This document shows positions 47,209 to 56,428 of a DNA stretch of 64,000 bases, piece by piece. This DNA comes from WHSW01 sp963769945. GTDB taxonomy: Bacteria; Actinomycetota; Thermoleophilia; Solirubrobacterales; 70-9. Location: contig CAVYOA010000006.1 in assembly GCA_963769945.1 (NCBI GenBank), positions 62,001-126,000 on the forward strand, written 5' to 3'. The position numbers and the translations under genes were made by a program. Position 1 is the first letter of the stretch, and every line of letters begins with the position of its first letter. The notes beneath the pieces were generated by a model. It had not been told where the DNA came from. It did not search any database and saw only the letters and a list, made by a program, of their open reading frames with translations.

Positions 47209-47985
47209 ATGATCTTTGACCTCAAGAGCGGCAAGCGCCGGCGCGTGGTCCAGATCGTGTTCGGGTTTCTCGCCTTCGTCTTCTTCATCAGCTTCGTCGG
47301 CTTCGGCATCGGCAGCGACGTCAGCGGCGGCATCTTCGACGCGCTCGGAATCGGCGGCAACGACTCCAGCGGCAACACGCAGTACGAGTCGCAGATCGAA
47401 GACGCTGAGGAAGCGCTGACGGCGAATCCGCAAGACGAGACGGCGCTGCTCGACCTCGTTCGCTACCACTTCCTCTCGGCGACCGAGGAGGGCGTCACGA
47501 CCGACCCGGCGACGGGCGCGACCGAGATCACCGAAGACTCGCGCGCCGACCTCGAGCGCGCGATCCAGCGCTGGGAGGATTATCTGGAGACGAAGCCGCC
47601 GGAGCCCGACGTCGGCGCCGCCACGAACGTCTCTCAGGCCTACGTCCTGCTTGGTGACGCCGATGGCGCCGCTTCCGCGCAGGAGATCGTGGCCGAATCG
47701 CAGAACACCTCCGCTGCCTACGGTCAGCTCGCCTTCTACTTCTATGCCGACGGGCAGCTCGCCGCCGGCGACAAGGCGGCAAAGGAGTCGGTCGCGCTCG
47801 CTGACTCCTCCGACAGCGAGCAAATCGAGAAGAACCTGGCGAACCTGCGAAAGCAGGCGGTCAAGCAACAGGAGGCGATCAAAGAGGCACAACAACAGGG
47901 CGCCGACGAGGGCTCGAGCCCGCAACTCGAGGACCCGTTCGGCTCGCTCGGCGGCGACACCGGCCTCGGCGCGACCGCACCCTGA
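47209..47985 (+). CDS. TPR-like membrane-anchored protein
   Basis: 258 residues. One N-terminal membrane helix (VVQIVFGFLAFVFFISFVGFG, 10-30), a low-complexity linker, then TPR-like helical repeats (EDAEEALTANPQDETALLDLVRYH; DLERAIQRWEDYLETKPPEPD; AYGQLAFYFYADGQLAAGDKAAKE). The domain should face the periplasm or cell wall space and mediate protein contacts. No enzyme motif. Conserved hydrophobic heptads suggest it is real and folded. Confidence 0.8.
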   Translation: MIFDLKSGKRRRVVQIVFGFLAFVFFISFVGFGIGSDVSGGIFDALGIGGNDSSGNTQYESQIEDAEEALTANPQDETALLDLVRYHFLSATEEGVTTDPATGATEITEDSRADLERAIQRWEDYLETKPPEPDVGAATNVSQAYVLLGDADGAASAQEIVAESQNTSAAYGQLAFYFYADGQLAAGDKAAKESVALADSSDSEQIEKNLANLRKQAVKQQEAIKEAQQQGADEGSSPQLEDPFGSLGGDTGLGATAP

Positions 47986-48031
47986 GCACCCCTCGGCGGC
48001 CGGATTTCCCTCGCTACCATGCCCCTCCCGA

Positions 48032-48104
48032 GGGCCGTTAGCTCAGCTGGTAGAGCAGGAGACTCTTAATCTCAAGGTCGCAGGTTCGATCCCTGCACGG
48101 CCCA
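48032..48104 (+). tRNA. tRNA-Lys (CTT anticodon)
   Basis: A cloverleaf folds with acceptor stem GGGCCGT/ACGGCCC, D-arm AGCTCAGCTGGTAGAGC, anticodon loop CTCTTAA (anticodon CTT, reading AAG) and T-arm GCAGGTTCGATCCCTGC. Discriminator A, no encoded CCA. The top pair of the anticodon stem is a G-A mismatch. TACCAT at 48015-48020 is a candidate -10. Confidence 0.96.
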
Positions 48105-48130
48105 TCTCGAGTCGTGGCGGTGGACCGTCT

Positions 48131-48586
48131 TCAGGCCGTGGCCTTGGCGCGGTCGAAAGCGGCGGCGAACTCCCGCATGTCGTTGACCTTGCCTTCGAGC
48201 TTGAAGCTGGCACCTCCCGAAGTGATCTCCATCACGCCGGCGAGCCCCATCCGTTTGACCTCGACCGAGTCCACGTCGGCGAGGGGCACCGTACTCAGGA
48301 CTTCCTTGACCTCCTTGACCTGGCCACCCATGCTGACGCCGACCTGCATCGTGACGAGGCTCGTTCGGGTCACCGCGACCGCTCCCGGGTTTCCGAGCTT
48401 GATTCCCGCGGTATCGGCCCCTTTGTGCTGCCTACCAGTCAAACGAGCGCCGATCTCATCGGTGATCAAGCCTCCCCCGACGGCAGCGGTCATCGCCCCT
48501 CGGGGCTTTGCGAAAGCCGCGCCAAGGAGTTCTTCTTGGACCTTTCCTTCCGCTGCAGCGATGATCTGGTCCTGATGCTTTGACAT
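48131..48586 (-). CDS. Bacterial PH-like domain protein
   Basis: 151 residues, with AAGGAG upstream of the ATG. The N-terminal part is helical and Gly/Ala-rich (EGKVQEELLGAAFAKPRGAM), and the C-terminal part is a small beta domain ending in a helix (EVLSTVPLADVDSVEVKRM, GVMEITSGGASFKLEG, MREFAAAFDRAKA), the layout of YokE-like bacterial PH domains. No membrane helix. Role unknown. The 161 nt beyond its start (48587-48747) hold no convincing gene. Confidence 0.7.
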   Translation of the reverse strand: MSKHQDQIIAAAEGKVQEELLGAAFAKPRGAMTAAVGGGLITDEIGARLTGRQHKGADTAGIKLGNPGAVAVTRTSLVTMQVGVSMGGQVKEVKEVLSTVPLADVDSVEVKRMGLAGVMEITSGGASFKLEGKVNDMREFAAAFDRAKATA

Positions 48587-48747
48587 GGCCGCTCCTTGGG
48601 TTCATGGGTGGGTCATTCTCTGGATCGTTACACGGGACGGTCAACGGATGGGATCCCTGTGCGCGCGATGCGATGCGCTGGTTGGCAGCTACCTCGTGAG
48701 CGCCGCCGCCGGCGATCGGCGCCGGCGAAGAAATGCTTGCGTCGCGC

Positions 48748-50348
48748 TCATCTGCGCCGACGTCGCTGAGTTCGATCGTGGTCGGGCCGCGGCCACGCGT
48801 CACCCCTCACCAGACAGGCCTCGGTACGCGCAGAGATCTGCGTCAGTGCCAGCTCGACCTCGCCCTCGTCGAGGCCGCATGCGAGCAGGAATGCGGCGAC
48901 GCCCTTCGGGTCGCAGCCTGGCTCCAACTCGAGCTCCTCGGTCACCGTCCCGTCGCCGGCTGCACTGCGGGGACTCAGCAGGCAGACCGTCATGTCGTCG
49001 GCATGGGAATCGCAATCGTCGACGCGGTCCAGCGCCTCCTCGGCATCGAAGCGATCATCAAGCCCGGCGAGCACATCTGCAAAGGCCTTCTCGACCGAGC
49101 ATCGCCTCGCCGTCGCGCCTGTGCTCGACGAGCCCGTCGGTGAAGAAGCAGACCCGACTCGCCGGTGGCAGCGAGATGCGTGTCTGGCGAAAGCCGGTGG
49201 TGGGACCGGCACCGATCGGCGCTGGTGTGAGCTCGATGATCGCGTGGTCGCAACCGGCACCGAGGACGATAGGTGGATGGTGCCCAGCGGTGGAGTACTC
49301 GAGCGTGCTGTCCTCAGGGTCGTAGATCGCCGCGAGCACGGTTGCGAAGTCATCATCGAGCTTGTCGCCGAGTGCTTGGTCGGCGAGGCGAAGTGCCACC
49401 CGCGGCGCCAGGCCAGCCTCGAGATATGCGCGCACGGTGTAATGGATCAGCGCTGTGATCGTCAGCGCCTCGCGCCCGTGGCCGCACACATCGCCAACGA
49501 CGATGGCCACACGGTCACCGTCGAGTGCGAGCACATCGTGGAAGTCGCCACCGGCAGCAGGGCCGTCGGCCGCGCGATAGGCCACAGAGATCTGGGAGTC
49601 GGCGATTCGCTTCGGGATCGTCGGCAGCAACGCCGACTGCAGCGCGCCGACGTCCTTTCGCAGTTCGTTCCCTTGGTTGGTCAGCCGTCGCGCCAGCCGC
49701 ACCAGCAGCGCGGAACGCGCGGCCATCAGGATGCCCAGCAGCGCCATGCGCCCCGATCGCCGCCATCAGCAGCCACGGAAGCTCTTCGATCGCCTCGAGG
49801 ATCGGTCCCAACGGCCCTGATTGGCCCTCGACGGCGGGTGCCGACGACGCTCCCGAGCGGTCGGCCGGCGTTGTGGCTGCGCGCGAGGCGCCGTTGCGGC
49901 CGGCCGGCCCTGCGGCACGGCCGGCCGATGCCGGCTCGGCAGCGCTCGGCGCGGAGCTGTCGGAGCCGGCGCTCCGTTCGGGCTGCGCGGGTTGGGGCGT
50001 GTCGGCAGCCGGGCTGGCCGACGGCGGCGTTGCCGGTTCGGCTGATGCCGGCGGTGAAGGCTGGCTGTCCTGCTGCCCGCCCGCGACATCCACCCCGGTG
50101 GCGTCCTTGACCCCCGCCAGCACCTCGTCGAGGGGAGACAAAGGCGATGTCAGGTCGGGTTGAGCGGGGATGCCCGGTAGGTCGGGCTGAGCGGGGATGT
50201 CCGGTAGGTCCGGCTGAGCGGGGACGCTCGGTAAGCGGACGTCCGGGAGGTCCAAGTCCTGGGCTTGCCCGATCGCAGCCGGGGTCGACAAGGTCGCAAG
50301 CAGGCACGCGAGGACGAGTCCAAGCGTCGACCAGGCTGGCGGGCGCAT
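48748..50348 (-). pseudogene. Membrane-bound SpoIIE-type PP2C phosphatase, frameshifted twice
   Basis: Signal peptide (LGLVLACLLATLSTPAAIG), a long Pro/Ala/Ser-rich extracellular region with PAQPDLP repeats, then a membrane helix (ELPWLLMAAIG joined across a shift to MALLGILMAAR) and a cytoplasmic SpoIIE/PP2C domain: AAGGDFHDV, VVGDVCGHGREAL, ATVLAAIYDPEDSTLEYSTAGHHPP, CFFTDGLVEHR and DDMTVCLL, the full set of metal ligands. Extra bases at about 49745 (before the helix) and 49100 (inside the domain) break the frame twice. It faces a STAS protein gene, so it should dephosphorylate that antagonist. Confidence 0.82.
50154..50234 (-). repeat. Three 27-bp tandem repeats in SpoIIE extracellular region
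   Basis: Three consecutive 27-nt units (50154-50180, 50181-50207, 50208-50234) differ at a few bases each. On the minus strand they encode nine-residue repeats of the type PAQPDLP(D/G)I. Units of this kind expand or shrink by slippage without breaking the frame. Confidence 0.85.
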
Positions 50349-50406
50349 GGTACTGTCATCGGCATCCGGCGGCCGTGCTTGAACCCGTCGTTACGCAATC
50401 GCAACA

Positions 50407-50760
50407 ATGTCACAGTCGATCCACTCCGAGCCACACCCAGCAGGCGGAGTGGTCGCCGTTTCGGGCGAGGCCGACGCCATGGCCGCTGCGGCTTTCGAGG
50501 ATGCTCTGCGTGCCGCGTTCACGCAGGCATTGGCCCGAGACACCCAGCGCACGATCATCGTCGACCTCTCGGCGGCCAGCTTCATCGACTCACGCATGAT
50601 CGGAGTGCTGGTCAAATGGGTAGAGCAGTTCGAGGCTAAGGGGTGGCGGATGCCGATCGTCTGCACCGACCCGAACATGCTGCGGGTCTTCGACCTGATC
50701 GGCCTCCGGGCGACCTTTACCTTTGTCGATTCGCGTGACGCCGCCGTCGCCAACGCGTAA
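50407..50760 (+). CDS. STAS-domain anti-sigma factor antagonist
   Basis: 117 residues with a single STAS domain: GGVVAVSGEADAMAAAAFEDAL, IIVDLSAASFIDSRMIGVLV (phospho-acceptor Ser in the FIDS motif) and MLRVFDLIGL. When unphosphorylated it should bind an RsbW-like kinase and free a sigma factor; the membrane SpoIIE phosphatase on the other strand and the kinase domain downstream are its natural partners. Confidence 0.92.
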   Translation: MSQSIHSEPHPAGGVVAVSGEADAMAAAAFEDALRAAFTQALARDTQRTIIVDLSAASFIDSRMIGVLVKWVEQFEAKGWRMPIVCTDPNMLRVFDLIGLRATFTFVDSRDAAVANA

Positions 50761-50823
50761 TCGCTGAAAGCGGCTGCCGTCGGCCAGGCTCAAGACCTGG
50801 CGTCAGCCGCCGATAATCTCAAC

Positions 50824-52312
50824 ATGAGCCCCAAGCCTGGCGTCGAGCGCAGGCACAACTTTCGCCGTCTCGAGGATGTGCATCCCGGCGGTGGCTCTGG
50901 CATGCGCGTAGCGGCCACCCGCGCCGAGAGCAACAGGGTTCGCCAGGCGCGCCGGCGCATGGCCGTCGCCAGCCTCGCGTTGGTCGCCGTCGGCGCGGCG
51001 GCCTGCCTGTTGGTGCTCGGCCTCGCCGGCGAGGCCGGATTGGATCCGCTCGCTTACCTGTTCTTCGCCGCCGTGATCCCGCTGGCCTGGCTTGTCTGCC
51101 TCCCGGCGGTCGATCGTTTGGCCTTCGCCCTCGCCTGCGCTCCTCGCCGTCCTCGCCGTCGCGTGGTTCGCGCGCTCAGGCGAGCTCTCGACCGCGGTGA
51201 GCTCGAACTCCACTTTCAGCCCCAGGTCGAGCTCGAGACGGGGCGCCCAACGTCCGTCGAGGCGCTGCTTCGCTGGCGCCATCAGGGCGAGCTCTCGCTG
51301 CCGGCTCGATTCCTCGCTGACGCTGAGTCGAGCGAGATCATCGGCCCGCTCACCAACCACGTGCTCGAGCTTGCCTTCGCGCAGGCTGGGCTATGGCGGC
51401 GCTCGGGTCGCGAGCTTGGGCTCGCGGTCAACCTCTCAGCGACAGCGCTGCGTGACTTCTCGGTCGTCGATCGCATCGAAGCACTGCTCGAGCAGCATCG
51501 GGTTGCGGCCGAGACAATCACGCTCGAGGTGACCGAGACCGCGGTGCTCCACGACCCCGAGCTCGCCCGCGCCGTCCTCGACGCGCTCAGCGACCTGGGC
51601 GTTTCGATCTCCATCGACGATTTCGGTACGGGGTACTCGTCGCTGCTTTGGCTGCGCCTCTTTCCAGTCGATCAGGTGAAGATCGATCGCTCCTTCATCG
51701 CCGGCTCCGACGGCGATGGAGAGGCCTTCATCGCCGGCGTGATCAGCCTCGGACATTCGCTTCAGCTCGGCGTTGTCGCCGAGGGCGTCGAGGACGAGCA
51801 GCATGATGCGTCGACTGCAAGAGCTCGGCTGCGATACGGCCCAGGGCTGGCACTTCGCTGATGCGCTTCCTGTCGCCGAGCTTGAGGACTGGCTGGATGA
51901 CGAGGCCAACGTCTGGGAACCGGAGCGCGAGGAGATGCAAGTCACCTCCGAGAATCCCCGCCTTCGCGAGGCGCGAGACTTGATCGAGAAGACAGCGTCC
52001 GGGCTCGGTTACGACGCCGACGCGATCTGGGACATGAAGCTAGCCGCGACCGAGGCCCTGGTGAACGCGATCGAGCACGGCGTTCCGGGAGAGGATGGGG
52101 TGGTCCATCTGCGTCTCACGCGCAAGCGCGGCGACCTGGTCGTTGAGGTGTGGGGAGGCGGCGCCGAAGACTCGACGCAGATCCGTCACGGAGACGACAA
52201 CCGCGGGCGCGGGATCGCGATCATGACCGCGTTGATGGATGAGGTCGAGCTCAAGCGAAACCCGGAGGCCAGCCGCATCCTGCTCGCCAAGCGCGGCCCG
52301 GCCGCCGACTGA
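50824..52312 (+). pseudogene. EAL-domain protein joined to RsbW-like HATPase, frameshifted
   Basis: From ATG 50824: two membrane helices (MAVASLALVAVGAAACLLVLGL and LAYLFFAAVIPLAWLVCL), then a complete c-di-GMP phosphodiesterase EAL domain (EALLRW, AVNLSATAL, LEVTETAVL, ISIDDFGTGYSSL, VKIDRSF, VVAEGVED). Near 51803 one extra C breaks the frame; without it, the EAL end (LQELGCDTAQGWHFADALP) runs without a stop into an RsbW-type kinase domain (AATEALVNAIEHG, DDNRGRGIAIMTAL) to 52312. An internal ATG at 51935 could start the kinase alone. A c-di-GMP phosphodiesterase fused to an anti-sigma kinase would be unusual. Confidence 0.8.
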
Positions 52313-52334
52313 GCGCTCTCAAGCGAGAGGACAG

Positions 52335-53520
52335 TTACTGGGCCTCAGACCCAGTTTCTGACCCTTCGCCGTCGACCAAGCCGCGGGCGCTGACCGCGAA
52401 CACAACGCGGCCGGCGCGTTTGGAGTCCGGGCCGAGGGCGTGTTCGGTCAGCGACAGGACTTGATCTCTGGCCGGAATGTAGGCCAGGTCTTCGGGACCG
52501 TTGACCCACGGGTGATCGCCAATCAGCGCGTCGCCCTGATAAACGGCGAGCCTGCCAATCCCGCGGCGACCGCCACCGCTTGATGCGAGCAGCAGCTTGT
52601 CAGCGATCCCCAGCACTCCCTGCAGGTTGGCTCGACCTGCCCGCAAAGCCGAGCTCGCCCGAACCTGCGCCCCGGTCTGCATCTCCTCTCCCTCTCTGAA
52701 AAGCGGCCAGTCGACAACGCGGGCGCCAACCTGTCGCCGCCGGTACTCCCCACTGAGCACTGAATCGCCAACGCCGTCGCCGCCACTGGCCAGCGAGACG
52801 AACGAGAACCGCGGCCCGCAGTCGATCAGCGAGCGCATCAAGGGCATCCTCAGCGCCCCGATCTGCGGCATCACATAGCGGTACCCGCCGCCGTAGTAGC
52901 GCCCGTTGCGGTGCCCGACCACGTCCGAGCGGCCGGTCTCGACCTCGAGCATCTCATCGACGGCGAACACCCGCAGCCCGCGCAGCGTGTCGGCGACGTA
53001 GAGGTACGGCCCGCGCCAGACGATGCCGCCGGCGTGGACGCGAATCGGCCTCAGGTCGATCGCCTCGCGTCCCCAGCGCCGCACCGGCTCGACCAGCAGT
53101 ACATGGCAATAGCGCGGCGCGCCTTGGCCCAGCTCGCAGAAGCTGATCCGAACATCAGCATTACCGCGGCGAACCCAGCTCACCAGCGCCAGCTCGCGTC
53201 CATCCCAAAGCCCTCGCGGGCAGGCGTCGTGACTGGTGGTGATTCCTTGCGGGCGCCACTCGGGCGTCGTCGCATCCTCTGCGTCCCAGCCGAAACCCGC
53301 CTCGATCGGCTGCTCGATCGCGCTCAACGGCGGCTCTTCGTTCCCAAGCTCGCGCCCGACCCGGTCGGAGCCCGCGACGACCTCGTCGATGCTCGCCTTG
53401 GCTGCACCGCCGGCATGCAAGTCGTCGAGCAGCTGGCAGGCTCGTTGCCAGGCGCCCCTCGGCCCGCAACCTGAAATGCGAGGCGTCGATCGATCGGTTG
53501 CGCTCATCGCTGTTCGCCAT
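52335..53520 (-). pseudogene. Beta-propeller-like protein, frameshifted near start
   Basis: Predicted mainly beta-strand protein with repeated units (GRELALVSWVRRGNADVRISF, GIVWRGPYLYVADTLRGLRVFAVDEM, LLLASSGGGRRGIGRLAVYQGD). A leaderless ATG at 53520 follows a minus-strand TACGAT (53532-53527) by 6 nt, but its frame (MANSDERNRSIDASHFRLRAEG) joins the main frame only if one extra base near 53458 is skipped. The main frame also has an ATG at 53507. No cysteine-rich or catalytic motif; no signal peptide seen. Family unknown. Confidence 0.7.
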
Positions 53521-53604
53521 TGCGCGATCGTAGGCGTAGTGACGACAATCGCTGCGTAACAGCATCTTCACCTCTGCGGTTCGGCGCCGCCCTACGTTCG
53601 ACGC

Positions 53605-53943
53605 ATGAGCCCACGCGCCAGCGGGGTGAGGGAGGCGTTATGCCTCGCGCTCATCGATGCAGCAGGGATCGCGGCGGTCGGCTTTCTCGGCGCCGAGTTC
53701 ATGCTCGCTCCCGCGGGTGTCTCGCTCTCGGCTCTCGAAAGCGCGGCCCCGGCACTCGCGGCTGGGCTTGGAGCAGGCATCTATCGCTTCGGGCGGCTCG
53801 CACCGCAATCCAGGACCGCCCGTCCACTGTCTCTGGAAATGCGTGCTCAGGAACGAAACCGCAGTTCGACCGTGCGTCGAGTGCCACCTGCCCGGGCCTC
53901 GACACATGGCCAAAGACCGCCGCAGCCCGCTGCCCCACACTGA
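53605..53943 (+). CDS. Small two-helix membrane protein
   Basis: 112 residues with two membrane helices (ALIDAAGIAAVGFLGAEFML and ALESAAPALAAGLGAGIYRF), then a basic, low-complexity C-terminus that may be out of frame. TACGTT (53593-53598) lies 6 nt before the ATG, facing the divergent minus-strand -10 at 53532-53527; the two genes share a 84-nt promoter region. Function unknown. Confidence 0.55.
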   Translation: MSPRASGVREALCLALIDAAGIAAVGFLGAEFMLAPAGVSLSALESAAPALAAGLGAGIYRFGRLAPQSRTARPLSLEMRAQERNRSSTVRRVPPARASTHGQRPPQPAAPH

Positions 53944-54009
53944 CGGTCCAGGGCACGCCGCTGACGGTCGGCTCAGCTGCGGGGCCTGGTCTCGCCGTTG
54001 ACCTGATAG

Positions 54010-54414
54010 TTGAGATACCAAGCCAGGTGGCGAGCTGCGTTGAAGCAGGGTGAGAGCAGGCGCTTCATCCTGGGTGCAGAATATCGAGCGTGCGGCGGAA
54101 AAGGTGCAGAGACCAGGCCATTTCTTGACTGGATTGATCGGACATTGGCCGAAGAGCGAGTAATAACGGGCGACAAAGGTGAAGAGGGCGGCGACGCGCT
54201 CGCCCGGCACCTGATCGCGTTCGAGGCCGAGTTCGCGGCGAGACAGCCAGCGAAGGTGGTGCTTGGAGACTCATCCGAGGCGGCGCTGGCGGCGGCGCTG
54301 GTTGCGGCGAAGATGGAGATCGCGCTCGAGGCGACCGCAGCGGCCACCGATGCCGCGACGCTTAACGGTCGCCTGATCGCCCAGTTGGTCCCCACCTACA
54401 CTGAGGTCGCATGA
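54010..54414 (+). CDS. Hypothetical protein upstream of nucleotide-sugar dehydrogenase
   Basis: TTG start at 54010, alternative TTG at 54145. The C-terminal half (ARHLIAFEAEFAARQPAKVVLGDSS, EAALAAALVAAKMEIALEA, NGRLIAQLVPTY) vaguely recalls the N-terminal half of UDP-GlcNAc 2-epimerases, which would suit the next gene, but without the catalytic residues visible I cannot confirm. Its end overlaps the next ATG (ATGA), good evidence that the reading frame is real. The stretch 53950-54180 is less GC-rich than its surroundings. Confidence 0.5.
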   Translation: MRYQARWRAALKQGESRRFILGAEYRACGGKGAETRPFLDWIDRTLAEERVITGDKGEEGGDALARHLIAFEAEFAARQPAKVVLGDSSEAALAAALVAAKMEIALEATAAATDAATLNGRLIAQLVPTYTEVA

Positions 54415-55658
54415 GAGTCGGGATCATCGGACTCGGCTACGTCGGCCTGCCGCTGGCGATCGCATTCGCGGAGGCCGGCAGCGAGGTCGTCGGCGTCGAC
54501 GTCGACGGCGCCAGGGTGAAGTCGCTGCGCGCCGGACATAGCGAGATCGAAGATGTCGCCAGCGCGCGCTTGAGCGCCCTCGTCGACCGCATCCTCTTCA
54601 CCGCGGACTCGAGCGAGTTGAGCGACTGCGACGCCGTTCTGATCTGCGTGCCGACGCCATTGGCCAACCAGCGCGAGCCCGACCTCAGCTACATCTCCGA
54701 CGCCGGCCGCTCGCTGGCAGCGATTCTTCGCGCGGGCCAGCTCGTCGTACTCGAGTCGACTACCTATCCGGGGACCACCCGCGAGCGACTGCAGCCGATC
54801 CTCGAGGAGTCGGGGCTGACGGCCGGCAGCGACTTTCACCTCGCCTTCTCGCCTGAGCGGATCGACCCTGGGCGCCGCGATCATTCCGTGCGCGATACCC
54901 CAAAGGTCGTCGGCGGTCTGACCGATGCCTGCCGCGACCGAGCAATCGAGGTCTACTCAGCGATCTGCGACGAGGTCGTGGCTGTGTCGACGCCCGAGGC
55001 GGCGGAGATGACGAAGCTCTTGGAGAACATCTTTCGCTCGGTCAACATCGCGCTCGTCAACGAGCTCTCGATTCTGTGTGACCGGATGGAGATCGACGTC
55101 TGGGAGGTGATCGAGGCGGCGGCGACCAAGCCCTACGGTTTCATGCGCTTCGACCCCGGCCCCGGCATGGGAGGCCACTGCCTGCCGGTCGACCCGTTCT
55201 ATCTCGCGTTCAAGGCGCGCGAGTACGACTTTCCGGCCGAGTTCATCGAGCTCGCGGGCAAGATCAATCAACAGCAGCCGCACTTTTGCGTCGAGCGCAT
55301 CGTCCGCGCTCTCAACGATGTCGGCAAGCCAGCTCGCGACGCCAAGGTTCTGCTTCTCGGCGTCTCCTACAAGGCGGACGTCGGCGACGTTCGCGAGGCG
55401 CCTGCGCTGAAGATCGCAACCCTCTTGGTCGAGCTTGGCGCCGTAGTGTCCTATCACGACCCCCACGTGCCCGAGCTTGGCGAGTTCGACCTGCGCTCGG
55501 TCGATCTCGCCGAGGCGCTGGCCGACGCAGATCTTGCCTGCATCGTCACCGCGCACGAGCAGGTCGACTACGAACGTGTCGTCGCCGAGGCTGCCTTGGT
55601 TGTCGATTTTCGCGGCGTCACCCGCGGGATCGCGGCCCAGAACCTGATCCGGCTCTAA
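54411..55658 (+). CDS. Nucleotide-sugar dehydrogenase (UDP-GlcNAc/UDP-ManNAc type)
   Basis: 415 residues. NAD-binding N-terminus GIIGLGYVGLPLAIAFAEAG, then VPTPLANQREPDLSY, ESTTYPGTTRE, SPERIDPGR, TKLLENIFRSVNIALVNE and the active-site Cys in GPGMGGHCLPVDP, followed by the C-terminal sugar-binding domain. WbpA/WecC-type enzymes oxidise UDP-GlcNAc or UDP-ManNAc to uronic acids for surface polysaccharides. The gene leads a small block including a membrane protein; a polysaccharide role is likely. Confidence 0.92.
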   Translation: MRVGIIGLGYVGLPLAIAFAEAGSEVVGVDVDGARVKSLRAGHSEIEDVASARLSALVDRILFTADSSELSDCDAVLICVPTPLANQREPDLSYISDAGRSLAAILRAGQLVVLESTTYPGTTRERLQPILEESGLTAGSDFHLAFSPERIDPGRRDHSVRDTPKVVGGLTDACRDRAIEVYSAICDEVVAVSTPEAAEMTKLLENIFRSVNIALVNELSILCDRMEIDVWEVIEAAATKPYGFMRFDPGPGMGGHCLPVDPFYLAFKAREYDFPAEFIELAGKINQQQPHFCVERIVRALNDVGKPARDAKVLLLGVSYKADVGDVREAPALKIATLLVELGAVVSYHDPHVPELGEFDLRSVDLAEALADADLACIVTAHEQVDYERVVAEAALVVDFRGVTRGIAAQNLIRL

Positions 55659-55664
55659 CTGACA

Positions 55665-56372
55665 TTGCTGACCACCAGGCGAAGCCGGGAGCGCCACACC
55701 GACAAGCTCACGCTTGGGCTCGCGGTGGCGGCAGCGGCAACGGTCGGAAGCGTGTTCGCCGGCGAATTCCTTCGCATGGTCCGGCGTCGCACCGGCAGCG
55801 GCGATCTGCAGGGCTCCGTCCTCGAAAGCGCCGAGCAGGCCCTGGGCGCCGCCACGCAAGCGACCCAGGACACCGTCACGGTCGTGCGCGAGGGCTACTC
55901 GGCGGCGCCGCGGCACGAGACGGTTCTCTTCAACATCCTCGCCGGCTTCAGCGCAGGCTTCGGCTTGATGCGGCTGTCGACCTGGGGACAGCGGGGTGGC
56001 TGGTGGCCGCTCGGCGTGGTCAGCGTCCGCGGTCGCCACGTGCACCACTTCGTGCCCGGAATCCTGACCGCATTCCTTGCCGGTGGCGTCGGGCTGGTGA
56101 CCAAGAGCAATCGACTCGAGGAGATCCTCGCCGTGCCCTTCGGCGCCGGTATCGGCCTCACCTTCGACGAGGCGGCGCTGCTGTTGGAGCTCGACGACGT
56201 TTACTGGACTCGCGAGGGATTGCTCAGCGTCCAAGTCAGCTTCGCGGTGGCGGGACTGCTCGGGGCGACGATCCTCGGCATGAAGATGCTGCACCGCGGC
56301 GAGCTCGTGTCCGAGGAGGCAGGCTTGATCCCGGACGAGGCAGGCGACTACGTGAGCGCGAGCTCGCTCTAG
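55665..56372 (+). CDS. Multi-helix membrane protein of unknown function
   Basis: 235 residues, TTG start 7 nt after the dehydrogenase stop. About five membrane helices; conserved-looking cytoplasmic/helix boundary HVHHFVPGILTAFLAGG followed by FGAGIGLTFDEAALLLELDDVYW. The HHFVPG stretch may bind metal or lipid headgroups. Likely cotranscribed with the dehydrogenase. No family name recognised. Confidence 0.75.
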   Translation: MLTTRRSRERHTDKLTLGLAVAAAATVGSVFAGEFLRMVRRRTGSGDLQGSVLESAEQALGAATQATQDTVTVVREGYSAAPRHETVLFNILAGFSAGFGLMRLSTWGQRGGWWPLGVVSVRGRHVHHFVPGILTAFLAGGVGLVTKSNRLEEILAVPFGAGIGLTFDEAALLLELDDVYWTREGLLSVQVSFAVAGLLGATILGMKMLHRGELVSEEAGLIPDEAGDYVSASSL

Positions 56373-56416
56373 CCAGACGAGGCGTGCGACCGGCGCGGGT
56401 GGAGGCTGAGCGCCGA

Positions 56417-56422
56417 TACGCT
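56417..56422 (+). promoter_or_regulatory. -10 box of the GH31 gene (leaderless)
   Basis: TACGCT lies 6 nt before GTG 56429, which opens with a signal peptide, fixing the start of the glycosidase gene. Confidence 0.5.
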
Positions 56423-56428
56423 CGCTCG

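Noticed and set aside
48456..48803. Minus-strand ORF overlapping the PH-like gene start
   Set aside because: Different frame, no motif, and it contradicts the well-supported AAGGAG-preceded start at 48586.
53657..54001. CVECH sequence resembling a cytochrome c heme site
   Set aside because: Isolated in a low-quality frame without axial ligand, signal peptide or neighbouring cytochrome sequence.
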